Positions 44,851 to 53,778 of a stretch of DNA of 64,000 nt are shown in pieces; positions within the stretch are counted from its first letter, which is position 1, and each line of letters starts with the position of its first letter. The DNA is from Anaerosphaera multitolerans (lineage in GTDB: Bacteria > Bacillota > Clostridia > Tissierellales > Peptoniphilaceae). Where the stretch lies: assembly GCF_004006535.1 (NCBI RefSeq), contig NZ_RLIH01000005.1, forward strand, positions 62,001-126,000, given 5' to 3'. The notes below the pieces were generated by a model. That model was not told where the DNA came from. It did no database searches and was given only the letters and a program-made list of their open reading frames with translations. Both the position numbers and the translations under genes were made by a program.

Positions 44851-45438
44851 CTACTTATCATTTTTTAAAAAGTCATTGTAAACTTTTATTACTATATTGT
44901 CTCCGCCAAGTACAGCCTTTGAGGTAACTGTAGCTCCACTAATTAATAGAACTTCATCATCAGCTGCAGGCTCCTTACTCATTTTTAACTCACCGGAAGC
45001 ACTTTTACCGGTATAAGAAGAATAATAATCTTCTTCCTCTATTAACGTACCAAAGCCTTTCGTCTCAGCATTTGAAATATTTCTAAATCCCGCTATAATA
45101 TCTCCGTCAAGGGAAATACCTATGGCATTAGTCATAGCACCACCGAATCCGTTTATAGAAACGTTAATTCCGTATCCTACTTTATTGCCATTATTTAAAG
45201 CTACAAAAATACTTTTAATCTCAGGATGTGCTTCTTGAATAGTTGCAAGTTTAGCACTGTCATACTCTTCAAAACTATTAGCTTCATCTCCAAAAATTAC
45301 CTCATAGGAATTAAGAGTACTTTGTAATTCGGCTTCTGCTATTTTCGGTGCAGTAAAATTATTTACAAAAGCTAAAAGACCAGCGGAGAACGCACAGAAA
45401 ACTAATAAAATAATTCCAAATTTTACAGGTTCTTTCAT
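44851..45438 (-). CDS. rnfG: Rnf complex subunit G (covalent FMN)
   Basis: Single TM helix (about 8-27) and an extracytoplasmic FMN-binding domain. The flavinylation motif SGATVTS (about 167-173) is intact with the Thr that would carry FMN. 195 residues. ATG after GGGGAGG. FMN transfer needs ApbE, which is not in this window. Confidence 0.96.
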   Translation of the reverse strand: MKEPVKFGIILLVFCAFSAGLLAFVNNFTAPKIAEAELQSTLNSYEVIFGDEANSFEEYDSAKLATIQEAHPEIKSIFVALNNGNKVGYGINVSINGFGGAMTNAIGISLDGDIIAGFRNISNAETKGFGTLIEEEDYYSSYTGKSASGELKMSKEPAADDEVLLISGATVTSKAVLGGDNIVIKVYNDFLKNDK

Positions 45439-46422
45439 CTATTTCGCCTCCCCATACACCTTAGTTCTTGTTAACTTATCTATCAAAGGTGTTGCAACGT
45501 TCATTAACGCTATAGAATAAGAAACACCTTCAGGCAAAGAGCCCTTAACTCTTATAATAGCTGTTATAATACCACATCCAAGAGCAAATATAATCTTTCC
45601 TCTATTATTCATAGGTGTAGTTGTATAATCTGTTGCCATAAAAAATGCACCTAAGAAAAGTCCTCCACCTAAGATTTCATAAGGAATAATATCCATTGGT
45701 ATTCCTAATATTAATAAAAATACAGCTGTTGTAAGAATATAAATAACAGGTATTCTAAAGTTGATAACACCCCTAACTATTAAGTAAATGCCACCAATAG
45801 CTAGTAAAATTGCCGATGTCTCACCTATTACCCCGGAAATATTACCAATGGCCATATCTTTAAGTAAGGGTAGACTTGTATAAGAACCTTCTTTAATTAA
45901 TTGTAACGGCGTTGCTGAACTTACTCCGTCAACTAAAGCCATTGTTTTTGGTCCTGTATAATCAGTCATTAATTTAGCCCATGAAGCCATTAAAACAATA
46001 CGAGCAGCTATGGCCGGATTCATAAAGTTACATCCTATTCCACCAAAACATTCTTTTACAATTAATATTGCAAAAATAGAGCCAAAAGCAGCCATCCACC
46101 AAGGTGTAGTTGCAGGTAAGTTAAAAGCAATTAAAATTCCAGTTACAACTGCAGATAAGTCCCAAATTTGTATTTCCTTATGCATTAACTTTTGAAAAAC
46201 ATATTCCGTTCCCACACAGGAAATTATACATATTGCTATTAACATTGCTGCATTCATTCCAAAAAAATAAATACTCCCAATTAATGCAGGTGTCAAAGCA
46301 ATAATAACATCTAACATTATTTTTTGTACTGAATCATTAGATCTAATATGAGGTGCGAGAGATACATAAAACTCATTACCTTTTAAAGAATTAGAATCTT
46401 TGATTCCGGTTTTATTATCCAT
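45439..46422 (-). CDS. rnfD: Rnf complex subunit D (covalent FMN)
   Basis: Membrane subunit with about eight to ten TM helices, related to NqrB. The flavin attachment motif is SSATPLQLI (about 150). GGIGCNFMNPAIAARIVL and FMATDYTTTPMNNRGKIIF are conserved. The ATG at 46422 has AGGGGG upstream; the frame continues upstream into rnfC without RBS support. About 327 residues. Confidence 0.96.
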   Translation of the reverse strand: MDNKTGIKDSNSLKGNEFYVSLAPHIRSNDSVQKIMLDVIIALTPALIGSIYFFGMNAAMLIAICIISCVGTEYVFQKLMHKEIQIWDLSAVVTGILIAFNLPATTPWWMAAFGSIFAILIVKECFGGIGCNFMNPAIAARIVLMASWAKLMTDYTGPKTMALVDGVSSATPLQLIKEGSYTSLPLLKDMAIGNISGVIGETSAILLAIGGIYLIVRGVINFRIPVIYILTTAVFLLILGIPMDIIPYEILGGGLFLGAFFMATDYTTTPMNNRGKIIFALGCGIITAIIRVKGSLPEGVSYSIALMNVATPLIDKLTRTKVYGEAK

Positions 46423-46432
46423 TTCGTTCCCC

Positions 46433-47764
46433 CTAACTATTAATCCTAATTTTAATTTCACGTTTTGCCAGTTTTATAGATTGTGATAAGTTTCTTTTTG
46501 CAGGACACACAAAAGAGCAAATACCACATTCCATGCACTGATCAGCCCGTAATTCATTACAAATTTCAATTTCATCCTTTAAAATCGCTGCGTTAATTTC
46601 TGTAGGATTTATATTTGCTGGACAGTGGTCAATACACCTTGAACATTTTATACAAGGTGATTCTTTTTCTTGTTGTACTTCCTTATTGGAAAAAACAAGA
46701 ATTCCTGAAGTTGTCTTTGTTATTGGACTATTTAAATCAAAAACAGATTTTCCAGTCATAGGTCCACCACATACAATTTCTACAAAATCATCTTTAAAAC
46801 CACCACAAAAGTCTATTATATCTTTTACAGGTGTTCCAATCTTTACTAATATATTTTTAGGTTTATTTATTCCGCTACCACTAACCGTAATAACCCTTTC
46901 ATATGACGCTCTTCCTTCAATAACAGCCTCATAAAATGCCAAGGTTGTTCCCACATTAGTTAAAAATACTCCCACATTATTAGTTACTCCATTTGGAGGA
47001 ACAATCCTATTTACTACAGCTTCAGAAAGTCTTTTAGAATCTCCTTGCGGATACTTAGTTTTACAACCCACTACTTTTAAGTGACTCCATTCAGGATGTT
47101 CACTTATTTTCTTTTCCATAATTTCTATAGCATCAGGCTTGTTTTCTTCAATAGCCATATATGATACTTTTTCATTATAAAAAGTAGAAAAAATTTCTAA
47201 ACCTTTTAATATTTCTTCAGTCTTTTCTACCATAATTCTATGGTCACAAGTAAGAAAAGGTTCACATTCAGCACCATTTATGATGCATTCGTCCAAAACA
47301 GGACTTTCATTTCTCAATTTAGCCTGTAAGGGAAATCCTGCTCCTCCCATTCCCACTATACCTTTTTCTTTTACGAAAGAAATAATTTCATCCATTGAAG
47401 CATCTTTATAATTTTTCAACGGACTCGGTTCAACGTTTTCATCCTTTCCATCATTCTCTATTGCCACACATTCACAAAACCTACCATCGGCTGTATACAT
47501 ATTTTCAATACCTATAACAGTTCCGGAAATAGATGAATGTACTGCAGAAGAGACAAAGGCTTCTGAATCTCCTATTTTTTGTCCTATTTTCACTGTGTCT
47601 CCCTTTTTTACAATAGGGATACATGGAGCACCAATATGTTGACTCATTGGTATGTACACAATACTCGGATCCGGCATCTTCTCTATTGGCAAATGTTCGG
47701 TTAATTCCTTGTGCTCGTCCATGTGAATTCCTCCCACAGAAAAAGTGAGATTTCTTGAACGCAT
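46433..47764 (-). CDS. rnfC: Rnf complex subunit C (NADH-binding, iron-sulfur)
   Basis: Soluble subunit, probably the NAD+ reduction site. FSVGGIHMDEHKELTEHLPI at the N-terminus is typical; KGIVGMGGAGFPLQAKL and the CDHRIMVE region belong to the flavin/NADH-binding SLBB core. Two 4Fe-4S clusters: CIKCSRCIDHCP and CMECGICSFVCP. The ATG at 47764 has GGGGTGA upstream; the GTG three codons earlier sits in the RBS. First gene of the operon. Confidence 0.96.
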   Translation of the reverse strand: MRSRNLTFSVGGIHMDEHKELTEHLPIEKMPDPSIVYIPMSQHIGAPCIPIVKKGDTVKIGQKIGDSEAFVSSAVHSSISGTVIGIENMYTADGRFCECVAIENDGKDENVEPSPLKNYKDASMDEIISFVKEKGIVGMGGAGFPLQAKLRNESPVLDECIINGAECEPFLTCDHRIMVEKTEEILKGLEIFSTFYNEKVSYMAIEENKPDAIEIMEKKISEHPEWSHLKVVGCKTKYPQGDSKRLSEAVVNRIVPPNGVTNNVGVFLTNVGTTLAFYEAVIEGRASYERVITVSGSGINKPKNILVKIGTPVKDIIDFCGGFKDDFVEIVCGGPMTGKSVFDLNSPITKTTSGILVFSNKEVQQEKESPCIKCSRCIDHCPANINPTEINAAILKDEIEICNELRADQCMECGICSFVCPAKRNLSQSIKLAKREIKIRINS

Positions 47765-47813
47765 TAACTTCACCCCTTATTAATTTGTATGTTAAAAATA
47801 ACTCAATGAATTT

Positions 47814-47846
47814 ATTATAACATTAAATTTTTAGAATGTATATTCT
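47814..47846 (-). promoter_or_regulatory. rnf operon promoter with a dyad over the -35
   Basis: TATACA (47837-47842), 17-bp spacer, TATAAT (47814-47819) on the minus strand. The weak -35 sits inside the dyad AGAAT-N4-ATTCT (47833-47846), a possible regulator site. The promoter call is moderate; the regulator is unknown and the dyad does not match a Rex box. Confidence 0.55.
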
Positions 47847-47977
47847 GTGAGGTGTTTTTTTTAATAAATTATCTTTCAAAACCGCTATTTCACTGGATGT
47901 AACTGTTTTCATATTATGGAATTTAAGTTTTGATTTTCTCATACCTACTTACTGTAGAAATTTAAGAACTCATATAG

Positions 47978-47983
47978 TATAAT
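47978..47983 (+). promoter_or_regulatory. -10 element for tRNA-Leu(GAG)
   Basis: TATAAT ten bases upstream of the tRNA. A -35 is not recognisable (TAGAAA at 17-bp spacing). Confidence 0.5.
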
Positions 47984-47992
47984 ATAAATATT

Positions 47993-48078
47993 GCGGAGGT
48001 GCTGGAATGGCAGACAGGCATGTTTGAGGGGCATGTGCAATTATTTGCGTGAGGGTTCAAGTCCCTCTCTCCGCACCA
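47993..48078 (+). tRNA. tRNA-Leu(GAG)
   Basis: Class II tRNA of 86 nt. Acceptor GCGGAGG pairs with TCTCCGC (one G-T pair); the D-loop contains TGGAATGGCAGAC; anticodon loop TTGAGGG gives anticodon GAG (Leu, CUY codons); a variable arm TGCAATTATTTGCG is followed by the T-loop GGTTCAAGTCC. CCA is encoded. Confidence 0.95.
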
Positions 48079-48084
48079 AGTATA

Positions 48085-48130
48085 GTATATTTTTCTATGT
48101 GGCTTTATACATTGAAAAATATACTTTTTT
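48085..48130 (+). terminator. Terminator of tRNA-Leu(GAG)
   Basis: GTATATTTTTC (48085-48095) pairs with GAAAAATATAC (48114-48124), followed by six T residues. The loop and flanks resemble the terminator after the second tRNA-Leu at 58614. Confidence 0.85.
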
Positions 48131-48880
48131 ATTTTTGAACAATATATGTTTCTCTAAGCATTTATATTTTTAACTGCTTACACAATTAAGCATTGTTTCT
48201 TAGAATCTTAAAAATTTTTCAATGATTAATTAAACTTTTCATTACCCTATAATATTAAAACTTCTAATATTCCTTAATTTACTTTATAAATAAGACTATC
48301 TAAATATAAGTGTTTCTCTTATCCTTTTGGACTTTTAAAATTTCTTCAATTTTATTAATATTTTTATTTATTATATTATCTAAACCTTAATTTTGATTAT
48401 TTAATATTCTTATGTGTTATCTATATTTTTAATTTTTACACTAAACTTATTATTTAATCCTTTCGTGCTTTTAAGTGTAATTTGGTTACTTATTGCAAAA
48501 ATTCTTATTTATATAGGGTATTTATAATTTATCTTAAAGCAATATATTTAACTTTGAGATACGTATGTTTAACTCCCTTAGTGAATTTTGTTTGAAAAAG
48601 TGGTCCTTTATGGACTTCTTTTTCATTTCTAACACCTTAACTTTCATATCCATTGTTACTCTTGATACATTGATTAATATATAAATTTCTACAAACTTTT
48701 ATCAGATAATGTTTTAACAACAACAAATCTACAATTCATTTCTAAGTATTACATCCTATTAAACATCTCTATATAAAAAATCATAATTTAAAAACTAAGT
48801 ATATGTTAAATAACTCAAAACAAATGTAAAATATTATTTTAATAACTTGGTATACGCTTATAGTTCATTGTACTAAATTA
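48131..48880. other. AT-rich spacer with decayed coding remnants
   Basis: No gene can be supported in these 750 bases. On the minus strand, short open stretches without starts (for example 32 codons ending near 48417 and 28 codons ending near 48300) look like worn protein-coding DNA but match nothing I recognise. The spacer contains one copy of a repeat shared with 61927-61991 (separate entry). Confidence 0.5.
48562..48628 (-). repeat. Interspersed repeat, copy A
   Basis: About 67 bp that align with 61927-61991 with a few substitutions and small indels; shared cores are TATGTTTAACTCCCTTA and TATGGACTTCTTTTTCATTT. On the minus strand copy A lies in a 54-codon open stretch that includes EMKKKSIKDHFFKQNS. 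Further weak similarity, including ATAAATACCC, continues toward 48510. It may be the end of a lost mobile element. Confidence 0.75.
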
Positions 48881-48916
48881 GTGTGTTTAACTTTAAATCC
48901 AAAATTCATTTTATGG

Positions 48917-48922
48917 TATAAT
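48917..48922 (+). promoter_or_regulatory. Extended -10 of the ArAE-type gene
   Basis: TGGTATAAT gives a TGn extended -10 about 25 bp upstream of the start codon. No good -35 is visible. Confidence 0.55.
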
Positions 48923-48946
48923 CTTAATAGGTTAGGAGATGATAGA

Positions 48947-49483
48947 ATGAAACAATTAACAACTTCTTTTAAAACTATACTGTTAAAAGCACTAAAAAGA
49001 ATAGATCTAGACTTTATAATCTATATTGTAAAAGTTGTCTTTGGAACCATACTGGCTTCTTTATTTATGCGTCATGTAATGGAATTGGTAAATGTTACTG
49101 AGGTTCCCATGATACCTTTCTTCGCTTGTATTGGTGTTCTTGTGGGTATGGAACCTAATAAAACACAGGCCATTTCTAATGTTATAAATCGAAATGTAGG
49201 GACTATTGTGGCCGGATTAACCGGTGGTATAGTAGCAAGCTTTACAGAGGATATTTTTTTAATTTCTCTTGGCCTTATACCATACTTAATTTTCGTTGCA
49301 CTTTTGGATTTTAAAAAAAGTATAGTTCCCGGAGGAATTTTTTATTTTGCAATTACATATTTAACGACTTTGGATAATGCTTGGATGTATGCGTTAAATC
49401 GAACCATAGGAACAGTTTTAGGTACTTTAATGGGGCTAGCTATAAACTTTCTTATCTTCCCACCTAAAGAAGAAAGTCAGTAA
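48947..49483 (+). CDS. ArAE/FUSC-type membrane protein (N-terminal domain only)
   Basis: 178 residues from the ATG at 48947, which has AGGAG eight bases upstream. Four to five TM helices with the aromatic acid exporter family pattern: ACIGVLVGMEPNKTQAISNV and GTIVAGLTGGIVASF, then RTIGTVLGTLMGLAINFLIFPP. Only the N-terminal membrane domain is present; many relatives carry a C-terminal soluble domain. It stands alone with its own promoter. Substrate unknown. Confidence 0.82.
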   Translation: MKQLTTSFKTILLKALKRIDLDFIIYIVKVVFGTILASLFMRHVMELVNVTEVPMIPFFACIGVLVGMEPNKTQAISNVINRNVGTIVAGLTGGIVASFTEDIFLISLGLIPYLIFVALLDFKKSIVPGGIFYFAITYLTTLDNAWMYALNRTIGTVLGTLMGLAINFLIFPPKEESQ

Positions 49484-49510
49484 TAATTTAAGCAATTATT
49501 TTTTATAAAA

Positions 49511-49549
49511 AAACACCCTTACTAAGTTTTAAACATAGTAAAGGTGTTT
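49511..49549. terminator. Terminator between convergent genes
   Basis: AAACACC and TTACTA pair with TAGTAA and GGTGTTT, with one mismatch between the two segments. The minus-strand product continues into a long T-run (TTTTTTTAT), so it serves the kinase gene best, but it can also act on the plus strand. Confidence 0.8.
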
Positions 49550-49575
49550 AAATATTTATAATAGGTTTTATTAAT

Positions 49576-50181
49576 TTACATATGACTTTTTTCTACACAT
49601 TTAAACAATATATCCGCTATAGAATCTATATCTAATTTAGAACTATTTAAAATCATATGATAATTCTTAGGATTTCTCCATTCAACGCCTGTAATGGCAT
49701 TAAAATAATTTGCTCTTCTCTTATCGAATTTTCTCAATGTATAGTCCACTAAGGGTTCTTCAACATTATAAATATTTATAGCTCTTTCTCTTCTTACATC
49801 TATATCAGCTAAAATAAAAACTTTCAATACATTTTTTTCATCTAGTAGTCCGGCAGCTCCCCTGCCTACTATCACACATGGATTTAGAGATAGCTCTTTA
49901 ACAACTTCCGCCTCTACTAAAGCTAATTTCTGCTCCTTTGTTAAACCTATATTTCCGCCCGATGTATAACTAGCAAATAAATTTAAACTAAATAATAAAT
50001 TACCTGTTGTTGACTCCTCAATATCTTTTAACTCCCCTACAGATAAATTCATTTTCTCAGCTGCAATTTCTAATATTTCTTTGCTATAACAAGGAATATT
50101 CAGCTTTTTCGCCAATTTTTTTCCAACTTCTAATCCACCGGTGGCAAATTCTCTTTCAATAGCTATTACATTAAAACTCAT
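49576..50181 (-). CDS. Cytidylate kinase-like family protein
   Basis: 201 residues of the cytidylate kinase-like family (AAA_26), distinct from cmk at 20817. N-terminal IAIEREFATGGLEVGKKLAKKL is the degenerate P-loop region of this family; VIVGRGAAGLL and ADIDVRRERAINIYNV follow. Substrate unknown. ATG with AGAAGGTGAG upstream. It follows the ABC exporter genes by 14 bp and may share their transcript. Confidence 0.85.
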   Translation of the reverse strand: MSFNVIAIEREFATGGLEVGKKLAKKLNIPCYSKEILEIAAEKMNLSVGELKDIEESTTGNLLFSLNLFASYTSGGNIGLTKEQKLALVEAEVVKELSLNPCVIVGRGAAGLLDEKNVLKVFILADIDVRRERAINIYNVEEPLVDYTLRKFDKRRANYFNAITGVEWRNPKNYHMILNSSKLDIDSIADILFKCVEKSHM

Positions 50182-50195
50182 ATTCTCACCTTCTC

Positions 50196-52007
50196 TTATG
50201 AAACTTGTTCAAATTGACTGTTATACAACTCAGAATAAAATCCCTTTTCTTTTAGTAATTCATCATGAGTTCCACTTTCTATTATATCTCCATCTTTTAA
50301 AACTAAAATAACATCAGAGTTTTTAATTGTAGATAATCTATGTGCTATTACAAAGGACGTTCTATTTTCCATTAACTTATCCATTGCATTTTGAACTATA
50401 CGCTCTGTCCTTGTATCTATGGAACTAGTAGCTTCATCCAGTATCAATAAAGGTGCGTTTTGAATCATTGCACGTGCAATAGTTACAAGTTGTTTTTGGC
50501 CTGCAGATAATGTGGACTTATCATCTAATACAGTATCATAACCCTTAGGAAGAGTTTTAATAAAATGGTGTAATCCAACTGCTTTACAAGCTCTAATTAC
50601 ATCCTCATCTTTTACTCCTTTTTTGGCATATACTATATTTTCTTTTATAGTACCTTTAAAAATCCAAGTGTCCTGCAAAACCATACAAAACTGTTCACGA
50701 ACATTTTCTCTTTTTACGTCATTAATAGACACTCCATCTATTAGGATTTCACCGCCATCTAAATCATAAAATCTCATTAACAGATTTACAAGCGTTGTTT
50801 TCCCTGCTCCAGTAGGTCCCACAACGGCAATCTTTTGACCTGATTTTACCTTTGCAGAAAAATCATGGATAATTATTTTATCCTTATCATATCCGAATTT
50901 CACATGTTTAAATTCTACATCGCCTTTAACATTTTCCAGTTTTTTAGTTTTATTCTCTTCAACAGGCATCTCTTCTTCTTTTAAAAATTCAAAAACCCTT
51001 TCACTTGCTGCTGCTGTTCTTTGTAAGTTTTGCATTGCTTGAGTAATTTGAGATAAAGGCTGAGTAAAAAATCTTATATACATCATAAAGGCTACAATTA
51101 CACCAAAGGAAATCTTATTTTGCATGGCTAAAATTGCCCCAACTATACACACTGCTACATAACTGAAATTACCTATAAAGTTCATTAGCGGCGTCATAAG
51201 TCCAGAGATAAATTGAGACTTCCAAGCACTATTATATAATTCTCCATTAATGGTCTCGAATTTTAAAGATGTTTCTTTTTCACCATTGTAAGCTTTTACA
51301 ATATTATGTCCTGAATAAATCTCTTCAATATATCCGTTCATATTACCCAAACCCCTTTGCTGTTCAACGAAAAATCTTTGAGACCTGGACATAATTAAAA
51401 GAACTAAAGAGAATCCTAAAAATGTGATGCCAACTGCTGTTAATGTCATAGTTACATTATTGTAAAACATCATAATCAATGCGCCAAAAAACATGGTAAT
51501 GGACCTAACTAAAGTATCTATACTCATATTTAAAGTCTGCCCAATAGTATCCACATCGTTTGTAACTCTACTTATTACATCACCATAACTTACTTTGTCA
51601 AAATATTTTAATGGCAACCTTTCAATTTTCAAAGAAATATCACTTCTTAAATTTTTAGAAATTTTTGCCGTAATTGTCGCCATTATAAAATTTTCCAACA
51701 TACTTAAAATTAAAGCGGCGCTATATAATATTACTAAAGTTTTAACTATTTTAGATATTAATTGCATATCTATTGCACTTACTACCATCTGTCCATTAAC
51801 TATTGCAGGCAATCCCTTTGCAATTTCATTAGTTATATCTTTTATTTTATTTGGTCCGACAATCTGAAAAATAGAGCCTGCAGCAGCAAGAATGAGAGTG
51901 AATATAATCGCAGGTAAATAACTTCTGCAATACCTAATTAATTCACCCCAAGTCTTTCTAAAACTATTGGGTTTTTCTATAGGAGCGTTCATTCTTTGAC
52001 CTCTCAT
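50196..52007 (-). CDS. Heterodimeric ABC exporter subunit, consensus NBD
   Basis: 603-residue half-transporter: six TM helices (about 1-330) and an NBD with Walker A GPTGAGKTTLVN, signature LSAGQKQLV, Walker B LLILDEATSSID (catalytic Glu present) and H-loop VIAHRLSTI. Multidrug-type (LmrA/EfrB-like). The signature is LSAGQ rather than LSGGQ. It overlaps the partner gene by 4 bp. The RBS GAGGAGG lies in that upstream coding end, so ATG 52007 is preferred. Confidence 0.92.
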   Translation of the reverse strand: MRGQRMNAPIEKPNSFRKTWGELIRYCRSYLPAIIFTLILAAAGSIFQIVGPNKIKDITNEIAKGLPAIVNGQMVVSAIDMQLISKIVKTLVILYSAALILSMLENFIMATITAKISKNLRSDISLKIERLPLKYFDKVSYGDVISRVTNDVDTIGQTLNMSIDTLVRSITMFFGALIMMFYNNVTMTLTAVGITFLGFSLVLLIMSRSQRFFVEQQRGLGNMNGYIEEIYSGHNIVKAYNGEKETSLKFETINGELYNSAWKSQFISGLMTPLMNFIGNFSYVAVCIVGAILAMQNKISFGVIVAFMMYIRFFTQPLSQITQAMQNLQRTAAASERVFEFLKEEEMPVEENKTKKLENVKGDVEFKHVKFGYDKDKIIIHDFSAKVKSGQKIAVVGPTGAGKTTLVNLLMRFYDLDGGEILIDGVSINDVKRENVREQFCMVLQDTWIFKGTIKENIVYAKKGVKDEDVIRACKAVGLHHFIKTLPKGYDTVLDDKSTLSAGQKQLVTIARAMIQNAPLLILDEATSSIDTRTERIVQNAMDKLMENRTSFVIAHRLSTIKNSDVILVLKDGDIIESGTHDELLKEKGFYSELYNSQFEQVS

Positions 52008-53764
52008 GCCAGTTCCTCCTCACTTAGTTGTGACATTGCAATTTCTCTATATACTTCACAAGTTTTTAAAAGTTCTTTATGTTTTCCTCTTCCTACAATT
52101 TTTCCTTCGTCTAAAACTACAATTTGATCTGCATCAATAATAGTACCTATTCTTTGTGCCACTATCATACTAGTTACATTGGAAGTTTCTTTTTTTAACT
52201 TATTTCTCAATACTCTATCTGTTTTATAATCCAAAGCGGAAAAAGAGTCATCAAATATATAAATTTCCGGCTTTCTATAAATAGCCCTAGCTATTGATAA
52301 TCGTTGTTTTTGTCCACCGGATACATTTGTACCGCCTTGAGCAATTAAAGCGTCATATTTTCCCGCCATCTTCTCTACAAAATCTTTAGATTGAGCAATC
52401 TCAACTGCTTTTTTTACGTCATTTTCATTATAGTCTTCACCGCTTCCATTATCTCCAAAAGATATATTAGAGCCTACAGTGCCCTTAAATAATACAGCTC
52501 TTTGAGGCACGTACCCAATCTTATTTAAAAGACTTTCTTTTTTATAATCTTTAACATTTATTCCATCTACTAATACCTCTCCTTCACTTGCATCAAAAAA
52601 CCTAGGAACTAAATTGATAAGTGTGGATTTACCACTACCAGTTGAACCTATAAAAGCAATGGTTTCACCTTCATTTACAGTGAAGTTTATATCTTTTAAA
52701 ACGTACTCCTCAGCATCAGGATATTTAAAAGATACATCTTTAAAAGTTACAACACCTCTTAAATTATCTAATCCCTCTTCTTTATCTCCATATGTCAGTG
52801 AAGGTTTTGTATTTAATACTTCATTTATACGTCTTGCTGATACATTTGCTCTAGGATACATTATAAAAATCATCACCATCATAATAAATGACATAATTAC
52901 TTGAGACGCATAAGATGAAAATACAACCATATTAGAAAACAAGGTCAATCGCTCATTTAACTGAGCCACATTTATAAGGCTGGCGCCAATCCAGTATATA
53001 GCTAAACTTAATCCACTCATACTTATATTTATCACCGGCATCATAATTGACATAGCTCTATTAGTAAATAAATTGTTATCTGTAAGAGCATCATTTGCAC
53101 CATCAAATTTATTCTTTTGATAATCTTCTGCATTATAAGCTCTTACCACTCTTAATCCAGTTAGATTTTCTCTGGTTATTCTTGTTAAATTATCTGTTAA
53201 GGTCTGCATTTTTCTAAACCTTGGAATTACCAATGCTATTATTAAAGAAACTAAAACCATTAAAATAGCCACAGTAACCCCAGTAGCAATTGACCATTCA
53301 ATTCCCTTTCCTGCAATTTTAGTAACTGCCCAAATTGCCATTAAAGGCGCCTTTACAGCTAGTTGCAACGCCATAGTTACAAACATTTGAATTTGCGTTA
53401 CATCATTTGTAGATCTTGTAATTAAACTGGATGTGGAAAATTGGTTTATTTCTCCCATTGAAAAAGAACTTACTTTGTCAAAAAGCTCACTTCTTAAAAT
53501 TTGAGAAAAAGAAGCTGCCAATCTAGCTGCAAAAAAACCTACTGATATAGCTGATATTAAACTACCAAGGGCACATAACACCATATATACACCGGCATTT
53601 ATTACTTCACTCATCTCACTTCCCGGTGTTTGAACTAGCGTTGTAATTTGAGACATGTAATCCGGTAATTTTAATTCTAACCATACTTGGATAACTATAA
53701 AAATTAAACAAAATAATATTTCATTCCGTTCCTTTGATTTTAAGTATTTTAAAAGTTTGACCAC
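52004..53764 (-). CDS. Heterodimeric ABC exporter subunit, degenerate NBD
   Basis: 586-residue half-transporter with six TM helices and an NBD. Walker A GSTGSGKSTLIN and signature VSGGQKQRL are good, but Walker B reads IYIFDDSFSALD (Asp in place of the catalytic Glu) and the H-loop is VAQRI (Gln for His). This matches the non-hydrolytic half of heterodimeric exporters. GTG start with GGGGGGAG upstream. First gene after the TetR regulator, 14 bp away. Confidence 0.92.
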   Translation of the reverse strand: MVKLLKYLKSKERNEILFCLIFIVIQVWLELKLPDYMSQITTLVQTPGSEMSEVINAGVYMVLCALGSLISAISVGFFAARLAASFSQILRSELFDKVSSFSMGEINQFSTSSLITRSTNDVTQIQMFVTMALQLAVKAPLMAIWAVTKIAGKGIEWSIATGVTVAILMVLVSLIIALVIPRFRKMQTLTDNLTRITRENLTGLRVVRAYNAEDYQKNKFDGANDALTDNNLFTNRAMSIMMPVINISMSGLSLAIYWIGASLINVAQLNERLTLFSNMVVFSSYASQVIMSFIMMVMIFIMYPRANVSARRINEVLNTKPSLTYGDKEEGLDNLRGVVTFKDVSFKYPDAEEYVLKDINFTVNEGETIAFIGSTGSGKSTLINLVPRFFDASEGEVLVDGINVKDYKKESLLNKIGYVPQRAVLFKGTVGSNISFGDNGSGEDYNENDVKKAVEIAQSKDFVEKMAGKYDALIAQGGTNVSGGQKQRLSIARAIYRKPEIYIFDDSFSALDYKTDRVLRNKLKKETSNVTSMIVAQRIGTIIDADQIVVLDEGKIVGRGKHKELLKTCEVYREIAMSQLSEEELA

Positions 53765-53778
53765 TGGTATCTCCCCCC

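Noticed and set aside
47991-48173. 60-codon plus-strand open frame
   Set aside because: It runs through tRNA-Leu(GAG) and its terminator; no RBS.
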